NCBI GenBank assembly: GCA_001662425.1
Contig: BDDC01000749.1
Span: 1 to 45,497, forward strand
Length of the DNA stretch: 45,497 nucleotides
From: Chlamydomonas sphaeroides
Taxonomy: Eukaryota > Chlorophyta > Chlorophyceae > Chlamydomonadales > Chlamydomonadaceae
Direction: 5' to 3'
A program made the position numbers and the translations under genes. Below, piece after piece: positions 21,037-34,300 of this stretch (positions are counted from its first letter, which is position 1; the number at the start of each line of letters is the position of its first letter). Below the pieces are notes generated by a model. The model was not told where the DNA came from, ran no database searches, and was given only the letters and a program-made list of their open reading frames with translations.

Positions 21037-22026
21037 GGGGGGCGCGGACGCGGGGCTGGGAGAAAGACTGGGTGGGCGACGGAGGACAGCAGGTTCTGGT
21101 GTTGGACGGGGGAAGCGTAGCGTGGTGGCGTTGGTGTGGTTCGTGCATGCAGGGAGGGCATTGTGTGTGTGTTGGCGCCGCGAATGGCGACATGTGGTGG
21201 GTGGTTGAGAGAGACAGAGGTGTGTGCGCAGCTTGGCGTGCATGAGTATGCGGCTGTTCGTTGGTGCTGCTGTCGGTGATTGGCGGTTCCCGGAAGATGT
21301 TGACGTGCAGCGCTGCAGCATTGCGCTGGCAAGGCGAAAGAATTTTGGCTCGAGTGCGCAGGAGGGACATGGACGCTGCGTATGAGGGGAGCGGCAGAGA
21401 CGAAGCGAGAGTTGAGCAAGAGAGATCGGGGTCTTGGCTCGGCTAGTGCCCCTCCCAAAGCAGGCATCAGCGCCGGGGCTCAGCGCCCCGCGAGTACGGT
21501 AACATGTGCTAAGAGCGCAAGGCTCGCGTTGGCTCGCCTCTTTAGGGACACGAGCCGTTCGACTCAGCGACATGCGCAGCTGGGACAGGTTGGCCGTGTC
21601 CCAGCCTTGTTGGGCCCAACTTCAGCACAAACTACCCCACATCTTATGTGCACATGCACCCTGGCATGTAATAACCGGAGCAGTCTGCCGTCACCAAATT
21701 CGACCACCAGCATATGCTCAGCTCTGCGTGTTCACACACGCGTCCTGCCGCCTGCCGCAATGCCCACGTCACATAAAACGCACCAGGTTATCCAGGTTGA
21801 GTTCGGCCTCTGTCCTACTGCCCCGATCAAGAGACGGACCCTTCACGTACACCACAGCTCAGTCCTTCTAACCCCTGTCGGTCTCCATCTATGATCTCAG
21901 TCCTGCCCTGCGCACGATGCCACCCACTCGCCGCTGCCGACTACCTATGCCTGCCTATGCCCGTCGCAGATAATGCCGCCCACCACGAAGTTTTGGTCAA
22001 GCCCATACCCGCTAGCATCCTGGCCA
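21037..22026. other. Convergent 3' region, hydrolase / POLQ
   Basis: 990 bp between the two convergent stop codons. A chlorophyte-type TGTAA signal lies at 21666-21670 on the plus strand, about 630 bp after the hydrolase stop, which would give it a long 3' UTR. No minus-strand TGTAA was seen for POLQ. No coding exon is supported. Confidence 0.5.
21666..21670 (+). terminator. Candidate TGTAA poly(A) signal for the hydrolase
   Basis: TGTAA is the usual polyadenylation signal in chlorophycean algae. This is the first copy I noticed downstream of the hydrolase stop. Context is ggcatgtaataacc. Sequence match only. Confidence 0.35.
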
Positions 22027-25000
22027 CTACGCCGGACCCGGCAGCTGCTGCTGCTCGGGCGGCTTGTACTCCTGCAGCTGCCCCCACGACGGCCCAACGC
22101 TCAGCTTGACGGGCAGCGGCACCGTCAGCGCCACCTGCCCCTCTAGCACGGCCTTGAGCAGCGTCGCCACCTGCGGCAGCACGGCCGCCTCCACCTCAAG
22201 CACCAGCTCATCGTGCACCTTGGGGGCAGGCGGAGACGAGAAACCAGGGGAGACGAGGGACCGGGGGCTGACTTATAATCCAAGGGGCAGCAGTGGCACA
22301 GGGCTGTGTACACACAGGGACGGGTGTGATGCGGGCCACACGGAACTGTGTGGGGCGCACGAGCGCATGTACGTGCCGCGGCGGCAGCTCGGCCCAGGCC
22401 GCCCCACTAAGCACGCTGGGTTTGGGGGGGGGAATCGGCATGGGCACCTCCTCGGCCCCCACCATGAGCACGATGCGCGCGCTGGCCGCCAGGCCGCCCT
22501 CCTCCATGCGGCGGGTCAGCGTCAGCATGGCGGCCTTGACCACATCCGCGGCGCTGCCCTGGCACACCGTGTTGATGGCCTGGCGTTCCGACTGGGGGCG
22601 CGGCAGTGCGCGTGAGCAGGGGGCAGCAGGGGCAGGCCTTGGAACAGGCGGCAGGAAATGATATGTAGGCATGACGCCTGGGCGGCAGGATGGCTGCGAG
22701 GGCCTACCGCCGCGCGCTGGCTGCGGGCGTCCTTGGAGTTGCGCTCGTTGATGCGGGGAAAGTAGCGGCGGCGGCCCATGAGCGTGGTGATGTAGCCACA
22801 GGAGCGGCAGTCTTCCACCACCTGTGGAATCAAGAGCAGCGGTGCTGTGAGGGCGGGATGGAGCCATGCCTCAACGGGCAAGGGGGGATGCTGCTGGAGT
22901 GCCAAGGCGCCAGGACGGCGCTGCCGCAGGAGACAAGTGAAGCAAGGTGGCAACTGTTTGCGTGTGCTAAAAAGCACGCAGCCGGGGCTTACATCTTTGG
23001 TCCAGCGGTCCACTCCCGGGATGGCCCTCCGGAAGTTGTCCGACAGCTCCGCCGCTTCCTGCACGCTGACGCCCAGCTCCTGGGCCAGAGTGTTGACGCC
23101 CATGCCGTACAGGATGCCGTACGCCAATTGCTTGGCGTGCGTCCGCGCCTCAGGCGTCACCTGCGGCGCCAGCCACCACCGACACGAGAACAGGTCCACT
23201 CACGACCATTGAATTCCAAGCCAGCATCATGCACACTGAGACGCCAGCGCACCACCACGCTGGTGCTGCCCGAGCTGCCCGAGCCCGGATGTAGCTCACC
23301 TGGTTGACGGAGACGCGCTTCCACTCAGCGGCCAGCAGCGTGAAGGGGTCCTGGCTGGGGTCCCGCAACAGGTTGCACAACGCGGGGTCGCCCGAAAAGT
23401 GCCCCATCAGCCGCAGCTCGATCTGCTTGTAGTCGGCCGCCAGCAGCACGTGCCTGGCGTGCGGGGAGCGGCGGTAGGACGTCAGCGGAGGACGTGAGGA
23501 GAGGGCATGCGTGTTGGTCCTGACAGCAGCGGCAGCGCGCAGCGCACGCACTGGCGCGCTCAAGCCCAGTCAGCGGTGATCACCACCGTGCGAATACCCG
23601 GCGCCTCACCCCGGCGGCGCCACGAAGGCCGTGCGCAGGTTGAAGTGCAACGTCACGGTGCGGCCGCCCGGGCCTGCTCCAGCCCCGGCCCCGCCTCCCG
23701 GCTGCTCGTTCCCTAGCAGCCGCGCCTCCTCCTCCTGGCTCAGCGCCTGGCTTAGCTGGCTGAGCTGGAAGCTGTAGTCCACGGGCCGGGGTATGGTCTG
23801 CAAGTTAGGCTCGTCCATGGCCAGGCGGCCGCTGGAGGTTGCGGTGTGCAGCCAGGTGCCGCACAGCCTGAGGCGGCGGCAGGGATCGGTCGGGGCGTGG
23901 TGCAGAGCAAGCAGCAGACGTGCGTGGTGAGCGTGACAGGGAAAACGAGGCAATGGTCCTACCTCAGCGGGGATGTTGCCGTGTGGCAAGTCAAGGCAGG
24001 GCGCTAGGCGTCAGGGATGAGGGTGTGCAGGACCACGGCCGGGCCTGTCTTGCGAGGCGCAGCACACGGTGCGGGCGCGGCGCACCTCGTGATCTCCGGC
24101 ACCGGCGCCCGCGGCGGCCGCTCGCCGCCCGCCTGCGCCGCCATGGCGGCCTGCAGCGCCACCTGTTGGCGCCGCCACTGCGCCTTGGCGGTGCCCACCA
24201 GCGTCTCCACAAAGCCGGTGAGCAGCTTGTGCAGCGTGCGGTAGTCCATGAGGTGGCGCAGGATAGGGTGCCGCGTGTTCTCCTGCAGCTCCTCCAGCAC
24301 CTGGCAGGGATGGGGGAGAGGCGGGTTGGGGGTTGGGGCTACGGGATGATGGCGGCAGCTGGATGGGACACATGTGTGTATGTGCCGCGTGAGTTTAGCG
24401 AGATGAGCGCCTGGGCGGTCTTTTACGAGCCGCAGAGCGCGGGGGCGGCTGTGTGTGAGAGGTTACGGTGTGTGCGGCGCTTAGAGCAGCGGCGCAGGGG
24501 CTTGCCTCTTTCTTGGTGGAGGGGTGGCGCTGATTGGCATTGCTGAAGGCGCAGGGCGGTGGCGGCAGCTTGAGGTGCTCGAACAGAACCTCGGACACGT
24601 CCTGCGGCACAAGTGGGTCGGCAGGACATGAATTTTGCCGTTGGCGTCGCGCCCGAGCATAGCCACCCCACTATCAAGTCGTGGGGTGCGCTGCGCCCCT
24701 GGGCTGTGGTCAGGCCTGCGCCGCACCTTAGGGCTATTGAGGTCGAAGGTCATGCCCGCGGCCATGTGCGCCTTGTGTGCCAGGTGCTTGAGCCGCACCT
24801 CCAGCGGCTCGCGCTGCTGCACCAGAACCTGAGGTGGGGCCCAGGGACGGCGAGTGGGAGTGGGCGCCCGGCAGCACAGCAGGGCATCAGGCATCGGCAT
24901 TGGCCCGCAGGTGCTGTGGCCCCGTGTCGCGGCACGCCGACCGCACCTTGGGCGCCAGTGCCACGCCCACCGCCTCCAGCTCCGCGAGCAGCCGCACGAG

Positions 25001-25364
25001 CGGCATCTCCTGCTCCAGCAGCGGTTTGAGCAAGCCCTCGGACTGCGGAGCAGAGCACAGGAGCCACCAGCACACGGGATTGGGGTTGTGGGACAGGCGG
25101 GGGCATGGCAGGCAGGTGGCGGCGAGGCATGCGCCCCAGGCTGGCACTGCTCCCGCTCTGGAGGCAGCGGAGCCCCAGGGCGCCTCGCAAGCTGGCGCGC
25201 CGGTGCGGCCAGCTGGGGGGCGCTGCGCGCTGGGTGCTGACCTGCAGGCGCGGCAGCTTGTCGAAGAAGAGGCGGCGGACCATGGCGGCGCGGCGGCAGG
25301 CGTCGGCCTGGCGCACGGGCAGCTGCCGCACCACCGCACCAGCGCAGTTGAGCACGCCCAGGGC
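22027..25364 (-). other. POLQ: POLQ polymerase domain exons 21-31
   Basis: Exons 25364-25242, 25042-24947, 24828-24727, 24601-24506, 24300-24086, 23867-23610, 23453-23300, 23160-22993, 22821-22708, 22591-22463, 22218-22027. The catalytic Asp residues of motifs A (DYKQIELR) and C (HDE) and the motif B Lys/Tyr are present, so an active enzyme is expected. A POLQ-type insertion sits between TIPRPVDYSF and TLHFNLRTAF (Gln/Glu/Leu then Gly-rich). The vertebrate insertion just before motif C is absent: VLM joins directly to VHDELV across an intron. Confidence 0.88.
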
Positions 25365-28300
25365 CTGCGGGCCATTGACAGAACGTAGGGTGGTACGTCG
25401 AAGGCAGAGGCGTCGCAGGAGTCAATCGCTGGCGGTAGGACATGGGATTATGTGACAAGTTCCTGTGTGGGCGTACTGTCTTAGATTTGCATGATCCAGT
25501 GATCCAGTCCGCAGAATTGCTCTAAATGTATCCCAGCACTTGCCGGCGAGGACGTTTCCAGTGGGCCCTAAGGAACCTCCGGACATGCCGTACGGCTCCA
25601 GTCAGACTCCACAGTCAGGACACTGCAGTCGTGTGAACCCAGCATCTCGCACAGCTCCCTGTACAAGCCTACGCTCTGTTCAATCATATCTATAGAGTCT
25701 CAAGCTCTATAGATTTGTAATAGCTCAGGGCTGTAACTTCATGATGGATGCTGAACCGTCCCGTCACACTTCGTGTGCGTCACGCTGCAACAATCTGCCT
25801 CGTGCCGTGCGGCGCGCTGCGGCCTCACCTTGGCGTGCGCCGCGCCGCCGCAGACCTCGGGCTGCTTCATGCGCTCCTCCAGGCCCTTGGTCAGCGACAC
25901 GCGCCCGGACTTGCCGCGTGACAGGACCTGAACAGCGGAGTAAGGCAGCAGGCGCTGCTCAGCCACACAGGGCGCCAGTGGCCTTTGCATCAGGCCATCC
26001 GGGGCCCTCGTCTACAAGCTGGGCCCCTAGCCCGGCAGTCAACAATACGAGCTGGTTGGGGCTGACTCACCACTGGGTCGTCGGGGTTGAGCACCCACAT
26101 CATCACCCGGGCGTCCACCACAGGGTCTGCCACCACCACGCGCACCGCCGGCAGAGGCGGAGGCAACGCAGCCGCCGCCGCGGCCGCCGCCGCCGCAGCG
26201 GCCGCCGAACGCGGGCTCGCGTTGCTGACCGCCGCCAGCGCTGCCGTGAATGCGCCGGTGGCAAGCGCCGGCGCGCCGGGGCGGGGCGGCGAGACGGGAG
26301 CGCCCGGCACGGGCTGCAGGCTGCCGACCGCCGCCGGGGCCCGGGCCAGCAGCAGCTGCTCCTTGAGGTCAAACGTGACCTTGACCGAGCCCGGGTGCGA
26401 CAGCAGGTCCAGCACGTGCCGCAGCACCTCGGCCACCTCGCCCGCAGCAGCGCGTTCCCCGGCGGACCCCGGACCAGAGCCGGGGCTGCCGGCCGCGGCC
26501 GCGGCCGCCGCCACGGCCGCCGCGAGCGGTACGTACAGCGCGCAGCCGTCGAAGGCGCACAGGGCAATGCCCTCCAGCCGGCCAGGCCCGCCAGCGGCCG
26601 CGCCCACGTCCTGCGGCTGCGGGTCCTGCTCCAAGTGCATCGGCAGGCCCAGGCTGTTGACCTACGTAAGGGTGACGCCATACTGGGGCTTGAACCAGGG
26701 ACAGCGAAGCGGTGTGGATGACTGCGCTGGCTTTAGATCTGGGCCCGGTAGCAGACTTGGCATGGTAGCAGGCCGTGAAGCAGCGGGGGCGGGACTTACC
26801 AGCACGCCTCGACCGAGCGCCACCTGGGGTACGCCCGGCAGCTGCAGCCGTGGGCTGGTAGCCGCGGGCGCCGAGCCGCCCGGGCCGGCCGCGTCGCCGA
26901 AGTCCAGCGCAAAGCCCCACACACCAGCGGCCTTGAGCTGGCCGCACACCGCCGCCACCTCGCCGACCGTCTTGAGGACCGTGAAGCCGGGCACACGCAG
27001 CTGCGGCAGCGTTTGAGGGTCGTCTGGCTCGCGGAGGCAACTGCCCATGGTGCTGACGTCAAAAGGAGGGGCAGGCGCGGGCGTAGGCGCGAGGGCGGGA
27101 GGCGGCCGGCCCTGCCGTGGTGGCTGGCCGGCGCCGGACTGCTGCTGGCCTGGGGGCAGGTAGGAGTTGAGGCGCTGGGCCGATGCCAGAGGAGCAGGGC
27201 CGGCTGCAGCTGGCGGTTGCACAGCTGGCGCAGGGCGTGACGACAATGCCGACGGCGCCGAGGGCCCCGCAGCAGTGGCCGCCTCGGGTGGCCGCTCCGT
27301 CTGGGGACCTCGCTGGGGGCCACCCGTGGGCGGCTGATGGCCGGTCGGGGGCTGCAGAGGGTGCCCCTGCCCCGGCGCGGGGAGCTGTTGCGGGTGCAGG
27401 TGCCCCAGAAAGCCGGACAGGCGAGGGGCTCCGGGAGGTCCATACTCCGGTCCGTACGTGCCTGCGAGCGGCACACCCGGCGGCGGACCGGGCGCCTGGG
27501 GCTGCCCCTGCTGTTGGTGCTGCCCGTGCCACTGCTGCTGGGGCCCCTGCGGCCCCTGCTGCTGCGGGCCCTGCAGCTGCGGTTGGGCGTGCGGCGGCGG
27601 CGGGTGCTGCCCTGGGTGCCCGGGGCCGCCGTGAGCGTTGGGCTGCTGCGGGTGGGGCTCATGCTGCTGGAGCTGTTGGGCGTGCTGCTGCCATTGCGGC
27701 GGCGGCGGTGGTGCTGCCTGGTGAGCATGCGGGGGCTGGTGCACCTGCGCCTGCTGCAGCTGCGGCGGCTGCCACTGGGGCGGGGGCAGCTGGGGGGCCT
27801 GGCCCGGCCAAGCGGCCTGCTGCTGTGCAGGCCGCTGCTCATGTGCCGGCTGCTGCAGCGGCTGCTGATTCCACGGCTGCTGCGGTGGCGGCTGCCACTG
27901 CGACTGCTGCGGCTGCTGCCATGGCTGCTGCGCGGGCTGGTGAAACTGCCACTGTTGCGCGCCCGCCAGCGGCCGTGGCTGCTCCACCCCAGCCGCCGAC
28001 GTAAAGGGGGCCGCTTGCCCAGCGGTGTCGTGCCGCGCCCGCTTGGCGTCGGGCCCCGCAGCCTGGCCGCCACCGCCGTCATCCAACGCCTGCCCCGGCC
28101 GCTTTAACGCGGCAGGCTCACACGGCCCGCCGTGCCCACTAAGTTGCGGCTGAGCTGGCACATGGGCGTGCTGGTGCTGTTGAGGGTGCTGTTGTGGGGC
28201 GTATGGCTGCTGTTGCGGCACCACCACCTGGTTGCCGCGGTTATGCGGAAATTGTGGCGGCGCGGCCCCCGGCGCTCCGTGAGGCAGCGCCTGCTGTTGC

Positions 28301-31300
28301 TGCGCCAGAGGCGGCGCAGACGCCTTTTGCTGCTGAAGACCCTGTTGCAGCGGCCCTTGCTGTGGCGGCCCTTGCTGTGGCGGCCCCTGCTGTGGCGGCC
28401 CTTGCTGTAGCGGCCCCTGCTGTGGTGGCCCTTGCTGTACCGGCCCCTGCGGCTGAGGCCCCTGCGGCTGAGGCCCCTGCGGCTGAGGTCCCTGCGGCTG
28501 AGGCCCCTGCGGCTGGGCATGCGGGTGCAGCGACTGGGCGACGGGCACCGTCGGCACCTGCTGCAGCTGGGGCATGTGGGGCTGCAGCGTGTGCTCCACC
28601 AGCTCCGACGGGATTGGCTTGGCCGGGCTGCGCCGGCCGGGGCTGCGGAAGGGCGGCGAGCGCGCCGTCGGCGATGCCCCACCCGGCCTCCGGCCTCTAG
28701 GCGAGGCTCCGGCGGGCCGCTGGCCGGCCGGCGAGGCGCCCGTGCGCTGGTGCTTCTGCGGCCGCGAGGGCGTCGTTGCTGCCGAGCGCTGGGGCTCCTG
28801 GCCAAGGCCTGTGCCGGTGGCTGCTGGCCCCGCGGCCCCAGCTCCAGGACCCTCGTGGCTGCGCCCTGCCGCGCCAGCGGCTGCGCTGCGGCCAGCGACA
28901 TCGCTCTGCCCCGAGGCATGCTGCCCCGACCCCTGGTGCTGCTGTGGGATCTGCGGGGGAGCCATGGAAGGGTCCAGGGGCGCGGACGCCTCCTGAGTCG
29001 AGGACGGGTCCAGCGCGGCCCGCAACGCCTTGGCCTGCTGCTTCAGGTCCTGGACCTGTGGGTACGGCACCAAGAGATGGCAGAGCAGATGGCAGAGTTG
29101 ATAACCGGGTCCAAAGTGCTATGGACCTGTGATAAACCGCTACGGCAAACCACTAGCACAATGCCGTAGCTCAAGGCAGCGCAGCGGAAGCACAGGCCCC
29201 CGGCTTGCCTTTTGGTTGACCAGGTCCTTGGCGCCCTGCAGGATCATGCGCGCGGCGCGGCGCTCCGTCTTGCGCTGCTGCTCCTCCTGCTCGGGGTTGC
29301 GAGGCGCGCCTGCGACATCACGGAGAGCCAGAAGAGTCAACCCAATTGCTGGCTGAGCGCCAGCGGCCGCCCTTCGAGCCTCGACATCTGCATGATCTGC
29401 AACCGCAACGCCCTTGGGCACGTGGCGATCTGCCCTAGTTCATGTGCAGCTCCCAGACGCACCCGCCGACAGGATCTCGACCAGGCGGTCCAGCTCGCAG
29501 CCTGCGACGGCCTCAGGCGTGCGCAGGCCGGCCTTGAACAGCAGTCGGGCGCGGGCGCCCTTGACGTAGGGGATCTCGGTAAGCGCCACCACCTCTGGCC
29601 GCACGCCGTACCACACGCGGCTCTGGAACTTGGCGATGATGACCTCCAGGTCGCTCCAGCCCAGCCGCTCGCAAAAGGCGGCCACCATGGCAGCGAAGCG
29701 GCCTGCGGTAGGGCCAGGGCACGCGAACATGAGGGCGCTGCTGGTGTGGCTGGCGAGCGCGCTCGGAGGATGACGCTGCGGGGACCGAGAGGCTGCGCTG
29801 CTGCAGGGGTACCGGAGTCTGGGACGTGAGCGAAGACGCGGCGGCTAACCGCACCTGCTCTCTCCTGCAGGCCCTCCAGCGGGCCCTTCTCCTTGCCCAG
29901 CCCGTACTTCTCAGCCACCTCCTTGAGCGGCACCTGCACAATCAAAAAAGATTTATCAGGAAGCATGCAAGCGCTCCACGCGGCCACAATCATAGTACTT
30001 GCTGCAGCGCTGCTCGCCGCACCTCTTGGATGAGGTCGTTGAGGACCATGGCGGCGAAGAAGCGCCGCGCGATGCGCTCCTTCTCGCCGTCCGCCGCCCC
30101 GCCGCCGCGTGCACCGCGGTTGCCTCCCTGCACCCATAGGGCCAAGGCCACCGTCAGCGGACAAGCGGCAGCGCATGCTGCTGCCAGGTCGTGCAGCAGC
30201 GCAGCGCACAGCTCGTGTGTTGAACTTTTAGGGCCGAAATAGAGTACCACCCCACAAGCGGCACGCCCCGGGTTGGTGACGCGCTGGTCGTGCGTGGGAA
30301 GAAAGGTCCGCACCTGCCGCAGCTTGACCAGGTAGCCGGGCACCACGCCCACCAGCTCCGCCACCCTGGCGTCCACCTTGCACAGCTTCTCGAACCAGTC
30401 AAAGTAGCTGCGGGGCACACACGTTGACGAGAGGAGCAACCCGTCACAAACACCTCGCTGCACCTCCATCGCCGCCCCGCACCCCAGTGCCCGTCCCTCC
30501 CCTTCCCCACAGCTCCCTCGGCCCCGACCCACATCTCCCAGTCCACGCGCAGGTCCTCCTTGATGGGCGTGACAAGATAGGTGACGTGCAGGTCGGTGGC
30601 CAGCACCAGGCTCTGCCGCGCGCGCTCCAGGTCGGCGCGCACCACCAGCGCGTCCTCGGGCGGCATGCTGCTTGCCAGCGTGGCCTTGCCGAAGGGCGTG
30701 GGGCACCAATTGTGCGTGATGTCCTCCACGCTGCGGGACATGGGGGCCATGCACGGGGCCGCGTGTGTCTCGTGTGCACGTTGCAGTACGGCACTGGCAT
30801 GTGCGTTTGGTAAGGCAGTGCTAGGAGGGGGTGCAGGGCATTTGCGGAGAGGCACGCCGGCCCCACCGTATAAAGCCGTTGTCCTTGAGCCAGTGCAGCG
30901 CGGCGATAGTGGCCTTGCCGGTGGCCGACAGCCCGTGCTGCGCATACAGCAGCGTGCAGCCGATGAAGCGCTTCACGTCGGCGCCGCTGCTGACGGAGCC
31001 CGACGCCACCACCTGGTGCGCGTGGGGAAGCCAGGACGAGCGAGGGGATAGGGCGTGGCTTGCACCTTGGTAGCTTGCCGCGGCCCCAGAGTGTTACGAC
31101 TAACGACTTATGCCCGCGCAGGGCTTTCGAGAAGGACTCCGGGGTGCGGTCCTACAACAACGTGCGCCGGAGCCTGCCGCCGGTCCCACCTCGAGCACGG
31201 CGCGCTTCATGCCCTTGCGGTCCTCCGTGAGGCAGCTATGGATGGGGTTGGCGCGCTGCTGCATGAGCGCCAGCAGCTGCGCCACGGGCCGCCCGCGGTC

Positions 31301-34300
31301 GCCCAGCAGGTACGACTCGCCGGCCGTGTCGATGCCCGCGCGGCCCGCGCGGCCAGACATCTGGCGGTACCTGCGCGGGACGGCCGGGGGGCACGGCGGC
31401 AGCCTTGTGGCTCACATGCGCCAGGCCAGGGTAAGGACGCTCAGTGCTATGCTGGCATATGGCGAGTGTCGAGGTCGCTGCTGTAGTTGTGTGGCTCACT
31501 TGGTGGCGTCGATGGGGTTGTCAGGGCGGCCGATGTAGGCGTGGCGGAAGATGACCCGCCGCGCGGGCAGGTTGACGCCGGCGGCCAGCGTGGAGGTGGC
31601 GGTCAGCACCGAGATGGCGCCGGCGCGGTAGGCCGACTCCACGATGTCGCGCTCCTCCGTGGACAGGCCTGCGAAGGCGGGGCTGTGGCTTCACGGGTAC
31701 GGCTATGCGCCCAGTCCAGGTCTGGCGCACAGCATGAGGCGGCAGCAAGCTGCCGGGTGCTGTCCGGCTGTCCCACGCTGCTGACCCACCTGCATGGTGG
31801 TAGGCCACGCCCCTGGCCACCAGGTCCGCCAGCGCGGGGTCAGAGCCCGACAGCCGCCGCAGCTCCGCCACAAAGGCCTCGCGGCTGGTGCGGCCACCAG
31901 GGCTAATGGCATCCGCTGCGGCGCCGTACTGCCCGCCGCCAGCGTCCGAGCCCGCCGGCGGCGGTGTGCGCTGGGTGATCTGCACCATGCGCGCCACGTG
32001 CTCGGCCACCTTCTCGCACCACAGCTGCGTAGGGGTGGGCGGCGAACATACCGGGGCAGAGGATGTCAGTGCATGCGCCAGTGTATGCGGCCCACAGCCC
32101 GAACACCCGCAGCGGACTACTCCGCACGCTTTCCTACAGGTGTGTGCGGGACTCGACATGGTGCGCGCAGCCGCACGCACCTTGGAGGCGCAAAAGATGA
32201 GCACCGAGTGCCCCTCGCGCACGGTCTCGTTCGCCAGCCACGCCACGTGGTCGGTGTCGCGCTCCTCCCAGCCCTTTTCGGGGGCCAGCTCGCGCACCAG
32301 CTGGCCGCTGGCGTCCATGACGCGCCGCCCCACCTGCGCAGTGAACAGCGGTCAGCAAAGGGGCGTGGCGAGCGCGGCGGCCCAAGCGCGACACTGCTCA
32401 CGGCGCCGGTAGGCAGGCATCATGCGCAAACGGCGGTACAGCACGGACTGGGCCGGGCGTGCGTCGCACCTTGATGTACTCCTGCAGCTGCACCGGCCGG
32501 AAGTTGGTGATGTACAGCGCGGCATCCAGCCAGCGCGCCACGGCATCCACGTTGGGCATGGTGGCACTCATGCCGATGACCTGCGGCCCCGGCCAGGCAA
32601 GAGCGGGCCAAGTCCGCACGTGCTGTCGCGCCGCCGCGACGGGCCTCGCGCAAGCGCCAAGCCTCGGACTGCCTCAAGGACGGCAGCCACCGCGTGCGCA
32701 TCTGTTCTCTCGAGAACTCCCAGCGCCCCTTTGCAGGCTGGGACTACCTGCACGCCGTCGCGCTGGTAGGCCGGCCCCACCGCCGACCAGTCGAAGGGCG
32801 CTTCCTCGCCGTCGCCGCCGCCGCCCGCGCCCGGCACCAGCGCCTCGTCCGAAGCCGACGTGGCGAAGCGCAGCTTGGTGAGCAGTAGCTCAAGCAGGTA
32901 GCCGCGCTCCTCCTCGCCCACCTGCCGCAGCAGCCGGGGGACGTGTGAAGAAAGGGCCGGCCGCTGCCCCTTCAGCATCCCCTTATGCTCCGGCCCTGCC
33001 GCTGCGCCTCACTTGGCCCGCGGGCGGCCTGCCAGATGGCCCCAGCCGTACGCGCTGGTGGCAGCTCTTCGCCGTGCCGCACGCCTCTATCGGCCGCGCG
33101 CATCAGCCACGATGCCGAACACCTCGTACGGCGACCCCGTCCCAGAAATGTCGGGTGCCCACCATGTGCAGCTCGTCCACGATGACGGCGCTCAGCTCGC
33201 CCAGCGTGTCCTCCTCCAGCATGGAGTTGACCAGCATGTTGGCCTTCTCGATGGTAGCCACGATGGCGCCTGGTGAGGGCGGCCGGCATTGGGCAAGCAA
33301 GCAGACAGGGGCTTGCGTGAGCACGTAGGCCTGGCAGGACATGCCAGCCCGGCGGACGGGACTGACGGGCCTAAGAGGCGAGGAAAACGCCGAGGACAGT
33401 TGCTGCGCGGCTGCGGCGCCGGGCTTAGCGCCGCGGGCGCATGCTCACCGACGCCGGGCTGGATTATCTTGCCGCTGCTCTGGCCGCCGTACGCGCTGTT
33501 GACGGTGCGGTTGACGGGCGCCAGCAGGCGGGCCAGCGAGTCCGCCTTCTCGGCACACAGCGCCACAAAGGGCAGCACCAGCATGAAAGGCTTGCCTGCA
33601 TGAGGGGGTGTAGGGGCTGGCTTGTGAGGTTGCAGTTGGTGAGGCATTGGAACGTACGCGCCGAGCTTCCGTGGCGGGCGCTGCCCGCGCCAGCCTGACC
33701 GCTTCCTTCAAGATACCCCTTGCGTAACCCCCGCTGATTCTAGTGCCGGCAGCTGTGCTGCGCTCCGCAACTGGCAACACCGGCCAGCATGACGGGGCGC
33801 GTTCGCCGCGGCTCACCTGTGGTGAGCAGGCGGCGGATGCCCAACATCTCCGCCACGATGGTCTTGCCTCCCGAGGTGGGCGCGCAGTAGACCAGGTTGC
33901 GGCCCATGAGCACGCCCAGCTGGCACAGGCACTCGGCCTGGGGGCGACGGTGAATGGGGCAGGGCGGCGAGAACGACATTCCTCAAGCCCGAGCGCGACG
34001 ACTGCATGTCTCAGTAGGTCATGACACGCCTCGGTGCATGGCGTCCAGAGAAGTCGGTAACAGCTCGCGAGCCGGCTTCAGGAAGCCGCAAGTGCAGCAG
34101 GGCATCCGGCCGGGCGCTCGTACTCCGCTGGCGGCGAGCAGTGGGCCATGCACGGCGGACCCCCGCTTACGACCCACCTGCCACTCGTACAGGTCGAACC
34201 TGCCGCCGCGCTCGTAGTAGGCCTGGCAGATGGGCGCCGGCAGGTATGCCTCCAGCTGCTGCGGCGGCGCCGGCGTGTCGTCGACGGCAGCTGCAGCCGC

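Noticed and set aside
28340..28517. CRISPR-like regularly spaced repeats
   Set aside because: Units are contiguous 15-mers without spacers and lie in a coding exon; this is a minisatellite.
27183..28700. Long plus-strand Ala-, Leu- and Arg-rich ORFs opposite POLQ
   Set aside because: They are antisense to the in-phase 752-codon POLQ linker exon. Their composition is what the complement of Gln/Pro codons gives.
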